Shown here in pieces: positions 34,924 to 42,315 of a stretch of 64,000 bases of DNA. The notes beneath the pieces were generated by a model, which saw only the letters and a list, made by a program, of their open reading frames with translations, made no database searches and had not been told where the DNA came from. The first letter of the stretch is position 1; each line of letters opens with the position of its first letter. Source of the DNA: DALYJJ01 sp031969915 (lineage in GTDB: Bacteria > Acidobacteriota > Terriglobia > Bryobacterales > Bryobacteraceae). The DNA lies in contig DALYJJ010000005.1 of NCBI GenBank assembly GCA_031969915.1, forward strand, positions 1 to 64,000, given 5' to 3'. The position numbers and the translations under genes were made by a program.

Positions 34924-36399
34924 GTGAGCGGGGAGCGTGTCGCCATCGCCGGCGCCACAGGCTACATCGGCGGGCGCCTGACGCCTCGCCTTCTGGATGC
35001 CGGCTACCGCGTACGTTGTCTGGTGCGTTCTCCCGAGAAGCTTGCGTCACGCACCTGGGCGGGGAATGAGAGAGTAGAGATCCGAGCGGCGGATCTTAGT
35101 AACATTCCCGAGTTATCGGAGCACCTCGAGGGATGCGGGCAGGCCGTGTATCTCGTGCACTCGATGCTCTCCGCGGGCCGGGCCTACGGCGCGCGAGACC
35201 GCGAGTTGGCTGAGGCCTTCGGCCTCGCCGCCAAAGCGGCAGGCGTCCGGAGAATCATCTATCTGGGTGGCCTGGGGGAAACGGGATCGGACCTCAGCGA
35301 GCACCTGCTGTCCCGGAGGGAGGTCGAGACAGCGCTCGCGTCGTCGGGGATCCCCGTGACCGTGCTCAGGGCGGCGATGATCATCGGATCGGGCTCGGCG
35401 TCGTTCGAGATCCTGCGCTACCTGGTGGAGCGGTTGCCCGTGATGATCACCCCGAGATGGGTCAGCACACCCTGCCAACCCATTGCCGTCCGGAACGTGA
35501 TCGGTTATCTGGTCGGTTGCCTGTCGGTGCCGGAAACGGCCGGGCGGTTTTTCGACATCGGTGGTCCCGAGGTGTTGTGTTATCGCGACATCATGCGCAT
35601 CATGGCCGAGGAGTTAGGGTTGAGACACCGTTGGGTGGTCCCCGTGCCGGTGTTGACGCCGCGCTTGAGTTCCTACTGGATTCAACTGGTGACGCCGCTG
35701 AGCCACGCCATTGCACGGCCCCTCGCCGAGGGACTCCGAAATCCCGTTGTGTGCCGCGAGAATGAGATCACGAATCTGATTTCCCAGCGGCTCTTAACCG
35801 TTCGCGAATCGATTCAAGCAGCGCTCGCCACGATGGCGCAGCATCATGTCGAAACCAGTTGGTCAATGGCGGGCCCGATTCCCGGAGACCCCGACTGGGC
35901 GGGCGGAAAGGTCTTTCGCGACCGGCGGGAGTTGCTCGTGAAGGCTCCGGATTGGGCCGCCTTTCGGGCCGTCTGCCGAGTAGGCGGCGGCCACGGCTGG
36001 TACGCGGCCGACTGGCTCTGGAGAGTGCGCGGTTGGATAGACGTGCTCATGGGCGGACCAGGCCTGCGGCGCGGCCGGCGCGATCCGGAGCAGGTGGGTT
36101 TCGGGGAGGCACTCGATTTCTGGCGAGTCGTCGGTATCACGCGCGACCGGCGACTGGCGCTTCGCGCGGAGATGAAGCTTCCCGGCGAAGCGATGCTCGA
36201 GTTTGAGATCGAGGACCGGGGCGGGACACAGTGCCTGCTCCGGCAGACCGCACTCTTCCAGCCCCGCGGATTAATGGGCCTGCTGTATTGGTACGCCGTT
36301 GTGCCCCTGCACCACATCGTCTTTCGCGGAATGCTCCACGGGATTGAGCGTGAAGCATTGCGAATTGCACGCCGCGAAGCAAGGGAGATCCAGAGCTGA
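34924..36399 (+). CDS. NAD(P)-binding SDR with DUF2867 domain
   Basis: 491 residues starting at GTG 34924, with GGAG seven bases upstream. The N-terminal 290 residues are an atypical SDR (VAIAGATGYIGGRLTP; NmrA-like nucleotide loop). The C-terminal 170 residues (GHGWYAADWLWRVRGWID, FWRVVGITRDRRLALRAEM, FQPRGLMGLLYWYAVVPLH) are DUF2867. Proteins of this build are often found beside photolyase genes. The function is not established. The photolyase gene begins 11 bases after its stop. Confidence 0.88.
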   Translation: MSGERVAIAGATGYIGGRLTPRLLDAGYRVRCLVRSPEKLASRTWAGNERVEIRAADLSNIPELSEHLEGCGQAVYLVHSMLSAGRAYGARDRELAEAFGLAAKAAGVRRIIYLGGLGETGSDLSEHLLSRREVETALASSGIPVTVLRAAMIIGSGSASFEILRYLVERLPVMITPRWVSTPCQPIAVRNVIGYLVGCLSVPETAGRFFDIGGPEVLCYRDIMRIMAEELGLRHRWVVPVPVLTPRLSSYWIQLVTPLSHAIARPLAEGLRNPVVCRENEITNLISQRLLTVRESIQAALATMAQHHVETSWSMAGPIPGDPDWAGGKVFRDRRELLVKAPDWAAFRAVCRVGGGHGWYAADWLWRVRGWIDVLMGGPGLRRGRRDPEQVGFGEALDFWRVVGITRDRRLALRAEMKLPGEAMLEFEIEDRGGTQCLLRQTALFQPRGLMGLLYWYAVVPLHHIVFRGMLHGIEREALRIARREAREIQS

Positions 36400-36409
36400 A
36401 AGGTCAGTC

Positions 36410-37951
36410 GTGCACTCATCGACTCCAGCGGCACGTAACCTTCTCGTGGTACTCGGCGATCAACTGGATCGCCAGTCGCCCTTGTTCGCGGACGCCGATC
36501 CTCAGCAAGACCGCGTCTGGATGGCGGAAGTGAGTGAGGAGGCAACGCACGTGTGGACCCACAAGGCGCGCATCGCACTCTTCCTCAGCGCCATGCGGCA
36601 CTTTCGCGACGAACTGCGCGGCCAAGGCTGGCTCGTGGACTACCGTGAAATGGAATCCCGCCCCTCCTCGCTGGCCGATGAGCTCCGGAGGTCCATCCAG
36701 GCGCTGAAGCCGCAGCGCGTGCGAGTGGTGGAACCCGGGGAGTATCGCGTCGCCCGGCAATTGCGCGCTGCGTGTCCCGAGATCGAGGTGCTCACCGACA
36801 CCCATTTCCTCAGCACCGTCGAGGAGTTTAGCCAGCACGCGAAAGACCGCCGGCAATTGAGGCTTGAGTTCTTCTATCGCGAACTGCGCCGCCGCCATCG
36901 GGTGTTGATGGATGGCTCGAAGCCCGCGGGCGGCGAGTGGAACTACGACGCGCACAACCGCGGATCGTTCGACAGGAAAGGGCCCGGTATCCTGCCCGCG
37001 CCGGCGGCGTTCCACCCCGATGCCCTTACGCGCCAGGTGCTGGACCTGGTCAACCGGCAGTTCGCGGCGCATCCCGGCTCGCTGGACCGGTTCGATTGGC
37101 CGGTCACCCCGTCCGACGCGGAGCGGGCCTGGCAGGACTTTCTGGACCACCGGTTGCCCTTCTTCGGAGAATTCCAGGATGCGATGTGGACCGGGCAACC
37201 ATATCTGTTCCACTCCCGCCTCTCGTCCGCGCTCAACCTCAAGTTGATCTCGCCCCGGCGCCTGCTTGCGGATGCCGAGGAGCGCTATCGCACCGGCCGG
37301 GCGCCGCTCGCCGCCGTCGAAGGATTCGTCCGTCAGATCCTGGGGTGGCGCGAATATACTCGTGGCGTCTACTGGCTCCACATGCCGGCCTACGCCGCCG
37401 GCAACGCCCTGGATGCCCAACAGAACCTGCCGCGTTTCTATTGGACCGGTGACACGGAGATGCAATGTCTCAGTGCCGTGATCGGCCAGACGCTCGAACT
37501 CGGCTACGCGCACCATATTCAGAGGCTGATGGTCACCGGCCTGTTCGCCTTGCTGCTCGGCGTCGAACCTCGGCAGGTTCACGAGTGGTACCTCGCCGTT
37601 TACGTGGATGCCGTCGAATGGGTGGAACTGCCGAACACGATCGGCATGTCTCAGTTTGCGGACGGCGGGATGATGGCCTCGAAACCCTATGCGGCCACGG
37701 GAAAATACATCCAGAGAATGAGTAACTACTGTTCCGGCTGCCGTTACGATCCGGCCCAGTCAACGGGATCGGCCGCGTGTCCATTCACCACGCTCTACTG
37801 GGATTTCCTCATGCGCCACGAGTCCCGGCTGCGGAACATCCAGAGAATGGCGATGCAGATGCGAAACGTCGACCGCCTGTCCGCTGAACAAAAGATCGCC
37901 ATTCGGGAGGAGGCGCAAGGGCTGAGGCGGAGGCTGGCGGCGAGCGTTTGA
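36410..37951 (+). CDS. Iron-sulfur bacterial photolyase/cryptochrome (FeS-BCP, PhrB/CryB type)
   Basis: 513 residues from GTG 36410 with AAAGG upstream. It opens with the alpha/beta antenna domain (LLVVLGDQLDRQSPLF). The FAD region includes RQILGWREYTRGVYW, FYWTGDTEMQC and NTIGMSQFADGGMMASKPYAA (split). Four cysteines near 353, 441, 444 and 457 match in spacing the 4Fe-4S ligands of Agrobacterium PhrB. Such enzymes use light to repair (6-4) photoproducts, with FAD, a lumazine antenna and the cluster. Co-transcribed with the SDR-DUF2867 gene. Confidence 0.94.
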   Translation: MHSSTPAARNLLVVLGDQLDRQSPLFADADPQQDRVWMAEVSEEATHVWTHKARIALFLSAMRHFRDELRGQGWLVDYREMESRPSSLADELRRSIQALKPQRVRVVEPGEYRVARQLRAACPEIEVLTDTHFLSTVEEFSQHAKDRRQLRLEFFYRELRRRHRVLMDGSKPAGGEWNYDAHNRGSFDRKGPGILPAPAAFHPDALTRQVLDLVNRQFAAHPGSLDRFDWPVTPSDAERAWQDFLDHRLPFFGEFQDAMWTGQPYLFHSRLSSALNLKLISPRRLLADAEERYRTGRAPLAAVEGFVRQILGWREYTRGVYWLHMPAYAAGNALDAQQNLPRFYWTGDTEMQCLSAVIGQTLELGYAHHIQRLMVTGLFALLLGVEPRQVHEWYLAVYVDAVEWVELPNTIGMSQFADGGMMASKPYAATGKYIQRMSNYCSGCRYDPAQSTGSAACPFTTLYWDFLMRHESRLRNIQRMAMQMRNVDRLSAEQKIAIREEAQGLRRRLAASV

Positions 37952-37990
37952 GTGCTGCTTCGCCGCGGCGAGGCCGGAGAGAATGCGATC

Positions 37991-39241
37991 TTACGCGGTC
38001 CGTTCGATCGCCAACAGCGAGGCATCGTCAGCGGGACCAGCCGGCGCCGTCCATTGGTCAATGCTCTGCATTAAGGACAACAGTGTATCTTCGAGCGTCG
38101 CGTCGCCGTTCTGCGCCAGTATCTCCAACACCCGCTCGACGCCGAATTGATGCTCGCCGTTGTTCTCGGCTTCCGGAATTCCGTCCGTGCAGAAATAGAT
38201 CCGGTCTCCAGGGAATAGTGTGATGTTACTTTCCTCGTAGGTCGCTTGCGGGAAGAGCCCAACCGGCATGCCGCCCGCCTCGAACATGCCCTGGGCGACT
38301 CCGCTCCGGAAATGGATGGGGCCTAAGTGCCCCGCGGACACGTACCGGAATGCCGCGGTCTGCTTGTCCAGGATGCCGTAAATCATGGTGAAGTACTGCG
38401 AGCCGCCGGGACCCTTTGCGAAATGCCGGTTCAACCGCCCCACCACCTGCGCCGGCGTTGCCACGCAGTGCCTGCTTGCATCCTCGGGACACGCTTGATA
38501 GAGGAAGGACCTCGCCGGCTCCACCGAGAGCATGTGACTGAGTGTGACTGAGAGCAGCGCCGCGGCAACGCCGTGGCCGGAGACGTCCAGGATGTAAACA
38601 CCCAGGTGGCGCTCGTCGAGCGAAAGAACATTCAGGCAGTCGCCGCCCACGTCCTGACACGGCCGTACCTGACAGGCGAACCGAAGGCCTCGAACCCGCG
38701 GCATCTCTCGAGGGAGAAGCGACCGTTGGACCTCGGCCGCCGCCGCCAGGTCGCGTTTCATCACCCGGCTGGCCGCCTCCAGGCGTTCATTGGCTTTTTG
38801 GAGCGCGTCTTTCGCTAACTTCTCCTCGGTAACATCCGATTGCACGCCAATGAAATGAGTCACCGCCCCTGAGGCATCGCGCACCGGGGTGATGGAGAGC
38901 CGGTTCCAGAAAGGAGTGCCGTCCTTCCGGTAGTTCAGCAGCGTGACCGTGATCGGCCTCTTCTCCCGGACCGCGGTTCGCAGCGTCGAAACGGATTCCG
39001 GATCGGTACCGGGGCCCTGAAGGAAGCGGCAGTTCCGCCCGATCACATCGGCCGCGCTGTAGCCGGTGAGCCTCTCAAACCCGGCGTTTGCGTAGATGAG
39101 GGGATTGTCGGGCAGGCCGGCATCGGCAATGGTGATCCCCTCGGCACTCGAGGCGAGAGCCCTGTCCTTCAGTTCCAGTTGGGACCTGAGACGCCGCTTG
39201 TCGAGGCTTGCCGCCATCGCGCGTTGTCTTCTTCCGCTCAT
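37991..39241 (-). CDS. LOV-domain PP2C/SpoIIE-type phosphatase
   Basis: About 416 residues; the start is either ATG 39241 or ATG 39217, both without a strong ribosome site. The N-terminal PAS domain is a true LOV domain: GRNCRFLQ with the photoactive Cys71, NYRKDGTPFWNRL with the flavin-contacting Asn residues, and DVTEEK at the end. A helical linker leads to a SpoIIE/PP2C phosphatase with DVGGDCLNV, ILDVSGHGVAAAL, FTMIYGILD and FCTDGIPEA. It should bind FMN and switch phosphatase output by blue light, probably acting on an anti-sigma-factor antagonist. It is convergent with the photolyase gene. Confidence 0.9.
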   Translation of the reverse strand: MSGRRQRAMAASLDKRRLRSQLELKDRALASSAEGITIADAGLPDNPLIYANAGFERLTGYSAADVIGRNCRFLQGPGTDPESVSTLRTAVREKRPITVTLLNYRKDGTPFWNRLSITPVRDASGAVTHFIGVQSDVTEEKLAKDALQKANERLEAASRVMKRDLAAAAEVQRSLLPREMPRVRGLRFACQVRPCQDVGGDCLNVLSLDERHLGVYILDVSGHGVAAALLSVTLSHMLSVEPARSFLYQACPEDASRHCVATPAQVVGRLNRHFAKGPGGSQYFTMIYGILDKQTAAFRYVSAGHLGPIHFRSGVAQGMFEAGGMPVGLFPQATYEESNITLFPGDRIYFCTDGIPEAENNGEHQFGVERVLEILAQNGDATLEDTLLSLMQSIDQWTAPAGPADDASLLAIERTA

Positions 39242-39364
39242 CGCTTGCAGAGCCCACGGTATCACTATTGTTCGCTTCCCTAGTCTTTGCCGCCGGGCCT
39301 GCCGTGGTGCGCTCCAGCGGCATCTGGCGGCACCCGGAAATTGGAGGTTTGCTACACTCGCCGC

Positions 39365-40510
39365 ATGAGATGCCTCGCAGGGCTGATCTTCAGCGTGATG
39401 CTGTGTGCGCAGTCGCCGCGAACGCCCCCTGCAATCTTGGCCCAACCGTTGCAACCGGACCGTCCTTTTCCCGGATGGAGCAGCCTCCGTGGGCGGGTAG
39501 TTGTGGTCGATTTCTGGGCTACGTGGTGTGCGCCGTGCCTTCCTGGCCTCGACAAGCTGGTCCAGATGGAGAAGGAATTCGCAGGCCAACCAGTGAGCTT
39601 TCTCACCGTTGCGCGTGACGAGCTTGGCCGAGTCAAGAAGTACTTCGCCGAGAAGGGTCTGTCGCTGCACACCTTTGTTGAAGAGGACTCGAAGACTTTT
39701 GACGCGTGGGGTGTCCGCGGCGTACCAGCCGCGGCGATCGTTTCTGGTACCGGCGTCCTGATGGGCCCAACGGCGGGTGAGAACATTACTTCGGAGGTCA
39801 TCCGCAAGGTCCTTGCGGGAGAGACTGTCGACCTGCCCCCAATCGGAAGATCACCGAATCTGGAATGGGATCGGGATGAGATTCAATGGCAGGACGGAGT
39901 GGCTCCAGACTTTCACGTCGTCATCAAACCCACCGAAGCCTTCGGTGGTGGAACGATGTACAAGCTCGGGTCCAATCGAATCAGTGGGGATGGTGCCATC
40001 CTGGTGAACCTGATTACAGCGGCCTGGCGGACGGATTACTTCCACCTCGACCTTCGTCTTCCCGAAGATGACAAGCGAGTGTTTCGCTTCGCGGCTGTCG
40101 TTCCGAAAGGACGCGAAGCGCATCTGTTTCCGGCTCTGCAAGACGCCGTTCAACGGACCTTCGGCATCCGGGCCGAATGGGAAGAACAGTTGCGCGACGT
40201 GTTCGTGCTCACACGGGAGCCGGGTGCGCCGGCACTTCCCGTCAGCTCGAGCCCGGAGTCGTCTATGTTCATGCGCGGCAACATCACCATGAAGCACCAG
40301 ACCACGGCTAAGCTCTCCGAGACATTGACTAACTTCCTCAAGAAGATTGTCGTTGACGAGACCCAGTTGAAGGACTTCTACGATTTTGCGCTTTCGTATA
40401 GGACTGACGGGCCAGGCGTGCTCTTGGCAGCGCTAAAGGAGAAGTATGGCTTAGTCGTTGAGCCCGCTCGGCGCCGCGTCAGAGTCCTTGTCGTCAAAGC
40501 AGCACCGTAG
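39365..40510 (+). CDS. TlpA-like thioredoxin fused to a TIGR03435 domain
   Basis: 381 residues from ATG 39365. A signal peptide ends near CAQSP. A TlpA/ResA-type thioredoxin follows with the redox centre WATWCAPC (Cys55, Cys58) and a cis-Pro loop GVRGVPAAAIV. Residues from about 190 carry the soil-associated TIGR03435/DUF3738 domain (FGGGTMYKLGSNRISGDGA, split here, and LKEKYGLVVEPARRRVRVLVV). The fusion is known mainly from Acidobacteria. It probably reduces or isomerises disulfides in the envelope; the role of the second domain is unknown. Confidence 0.88.
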   Translation: MRCLAGLIFSVMLCAQSPRTPPAILAQPLQPDRPFPGWSSLRGRVVVVDFWATWCAPCLPGLDKLVQMEKEFAGQPVSFLTVARDELGRVKKYFAEKGLSLHTFVEEDSKTFDAWGVRGVPAAAIVSGTGVLMGPTAGENITSEVIRKVLAGETVDLPPIGRSPNLEWDRDEIQWQDGVAPDFHVVIKPTEAFGGGTMYKLGSNRISGDGAILVNLITAAWRTDYFHLDLRLPEDDKRVFRFAAVVPKGREAHLFPALQDAVQRTFGIRAEWEEQLRDVFVLTREPGAPALPVSSSPESSMFMRGNITMKHQTTAKLSETLTNFLKKIVVDETQLKDFYDFALSYRTDGPGVLLAALKEKYGLVVEPARRRVRVLVVKAAP

Positions 40511-40538
40511 CAACTCCTCCCGTCAAGGTTCCGCTCCG

Positions 40539-40569
40539 GAGAATCTTTTCGAAAGTACAAAAGATTCTC
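40539..40569. repeat. AT-rich 11-bp inverted repeat
   Basis: GAGAATCTTTT (40539-40549) and AAAAGATTCTC (40559-40569) form a perfect 11-bp stem around a 9-base loop, 29 bases after the thioredoxin stop. It may end that gene's transcript or bind a regulator. No T-run follows on the plus strand. Confidence 0.5.
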
Positions 40570-40625
40570 GCGCGCACCCCAAGGGGGACGTTTCGATCGA
40601 GGCTTGACAGGCGGTCCGGACGGCC

Positions 40626-40654
40626 TTGACTCCCACTGCGGGTTGACATATCTT
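40626..40654 (+). promoter_or_regulatory. Candidate sigma-70 promoter for the PEP-CTERM gene
   Basis: TTGACT (40626-40631) and TATCTT (40649-40654) are spaced 17 bases apart, leaving a leader of about 75 bases before the ATG at 40736. A second TTGACA (40643-40648) lies within the spacer. This is a visual match to the consensus only. Confidence 0.4.
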
Positions 40655-40735
40655 GACTATCATTTCCGTGCCGGGCGCCCCCGGCGCGCTTTGCCAACCT
40701 GGAAGATGCCCGTATCTCGGGCGAGGGGTTGCGTG

Positions 40736-41650
40736 ATGCATCGGATAATCGCCTGTCTGTTCTCTGTTTCCCTGGTCCAAGCGGGATCGCTTACTGCGGT
40801 TTTCTCGTACCAGAAATCTCTACCTACCCAAACCGACACAGTCGACCCCGCGGGAGCGGCGGATACTGCCCTCGTGTCGGGATCGGACCTTTCCACGTTC
40901 GCGCCCCCGGGCTTCGGCCTGTTTCAGGAGACTCTCACGCGTTGGGAGGCGAGGGCGAAGTTTGGCTCGGTCTGGGCCTCGACCGGTTCGTCGGGGGAAA
41001 TCGTGGATTCGTCGATGTCGGGCGGTGGGTCTGCGGGGTCTTCTCCCGTCACGGGGGCGTCGATGATCGACAGGCTGTCGATACCGGTGGCGGGAACCTT
41101 GAGCTTCGACGTGTGGGTCTTCAGCGACGTCGCTTGGATGACGCCCTTCTATGACAATCGGATCCTGTTCAGCTTGACGTTTCCCGGAGGCAACTACGCC
41201 CAGGAACTGGATCAGTCGAGCGGCCTGAGCATTTCGTCGTTCGGGTTCTCGCGCTCGAAGCTGGCGCCCGGCGACTTGCCTTTCCTGTTCTGGGAGCGGT
41301 TCAGCCTTCCGGTCACAAGTGGGAACAAGGGCCTGACTTTCCAGGTGGCGGCACTCTCGTCGCTGTCCCTTTCCACCAGCGGTCCCGAGACGGGGCGTCG
41401 GCTCGGGGAGTCCAGGTCGAGGATCTGGGGCATGCTCGGCAACTTCCAGTTGGTCGACACATCGGGGAATCCCGTGGCGGGCAACCTACTGGGAGAGAGC
41501 GGATTCGATTACTCGGCCCCCCTCCCGAACGTTCCCGAACCGGGCTCGGTCTGGTTGCTGATCGGCGGCTTGAGCGCCGCGTGGATCCGTGCGGGCCTTC
41601 GCCGGCGGGGATCCGCCCGGAACGGCTTCGGCGGCCCCGATTCGCGTTAG
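40736..41650 (+). CDS. PEP-CTERM sorted exported protein
   Basis: 304 residues from ATG 40736, with GAGGGG seven bases upstream. The signal peptide is MHRIIACLFSVSLVQAG. The body is rich in Ser, Gly, Phe and Thr with no recognised domain; it has beta-rich stretches (RLSIPVAGTLSFDVWVF). It ends with NVPEPGSVWLLIGGL, a membrane helix and a basic RAGLRRRG tail, the exosortase recognition signal. It is expected to be cut by an exosortase and released or anchored in the exopolysaccharide layer. No exosortase gene is in the window. Confidence 0.85.
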   Translation: MHRIIACLFSVSLVQAGSLTAVFSYQKSLPTQTDTVDPAGAADTALVSGSDLSTFAPPGFGLFQETLTRWEARAKFGSVWASTGSSGEIVDSSMSGGGSAGSSPVTGASMIDRLSIPVAGTLSFDVWVFSDVAWMTPFYDNRILFSLTFPGGNYAQELDQSSGLSISSFGFSRSKLAPGDLPFLFWERFSLPVTSGNKGLTFQVAALSSLSLSTSGPETGRRLGESRSRIWGMLGNFQLVDTSGNPVAGNLLGESGFDYSAPLPNVPEPGSVWLLIGGLSAAWIRAGLRRRGSARNGFGGPDSR

Positions 41651-41783
41651 TTAGTTACTTAGGTTAAGGGGATCGAGCCGCTGGATCGCTGCGCCGGCCA
41701 CTGTGCGGCGATGCGCTCCAGCGGCATCCCGAGTGGCATCACGCTTGAACCCGCCGCGCTGCCTTTGCTACCCTTCCCTCACC

Positions 41784-42311
41784 ATGACCCGTCGAGTCCT
41801 GTTGTCCGCTGTGTGCGCCGCCGGCCTTGCCGTGGCGCAGACGCCGCCCCCCAAAACGCACCTGAAGGTCGGCGATATGGCCCCCGACTTCAGCCTGCGC
41901 GCTTCCAACAACACCACCGTCAAGCTCTCCGATTACCGCGGCAAGAAAACCGTGGTGCTCGCCTTCTTCCCCGCCGCCTTCACCGGTGGTTGAACGAAGG
42001 AAATGACCGCGTACCAGGCTGGTATCGCGAAATTCGAAGGTCTCGACGCAATGGTTTTTGGCATCAGCACCGACAACGCTCCCACGCTCCGCCATTGGGC
42101 GGAAGAGCACTTGAAGACGACGTTCCCGCTGCTTTCCGACTTCCAGCGGAAGACGGCGAAAGATTACGGCATCCTGCTGGAAGCGGGCATGGCGAATCGA
42201 GCCACGTTCGTGGTCGACCTCGACGGCAAGATCTCTCATATCGAAGAGGGCAGCGCCGCCGTCGACCCGACCGGCGCGGAAACCGCCTGCAGCCGGCTGA
42301 AGAAGAAGTAA
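41784..42311 (+). CDS. Selenocysteine-containing periplasmic peroxiredoxin (in-frame UGA)
   Basis: Read as one gene of 175 residues from ATG 41784, with TGA 41991-41993 as codon 70. The frame before the stop gives a signal peptide (MTRRVLLSAVCAAGLAVAQ) and the peroxiredoxin start VGDMAPDFSLRASN, ending FFPAAFTGG. The same frame continues after the TGA as TKEMTAYQAGIAKFEG, GISTDNAPTLRHWAEE, FPLLSDF and NRATFVVD with the conserved Arg. Thus the TGA replaces the peroxidatic Cys of PxxxTxxC exactly. A candidate SECIS hairpin follows at 42009-42028. A single substitution of a Cys codon in a dead gene is the alternative, but nothing else is damaged. The next gene starts four bases later. Confidence 0.85.
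42009..42028 (+). promoter_or_regulatory. Candidate bacterial SECIS element
   Basis: The RNA can pair TACCA (42012-42016) with TGGTA (42020-42024) around a GGC loop, extended by GCG (42009-42011) with CGC (42026-42028) across one bulged T. The loop begins with G and lies 23 bases after the UGA. This fits published bacterial SECIS rules: a short stem, a small loop with a G in its first two positions, and 16-37 bases from the UGA. Confidence 0.65.
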
Positions 42312-42315
42312 CTCT

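Noticed and set aside
39310..41740. A shared 17-base stretch near 39312 and 41709 (GCGCTCCAGCGGCATC core)
   Set aside because: Short, within unrelated flanks, and of ordinary composition for this genome; likely chance.
41784..42311. Peroxiredoxin as two separate genes or as a pseudogene
   Set aside because: The downstream piece has no ribosome site or own start region, the frame is unbroken apart from one TGA, and that TGA replaces exactly the catalytic Cys; selenocysteine explains all of this better.
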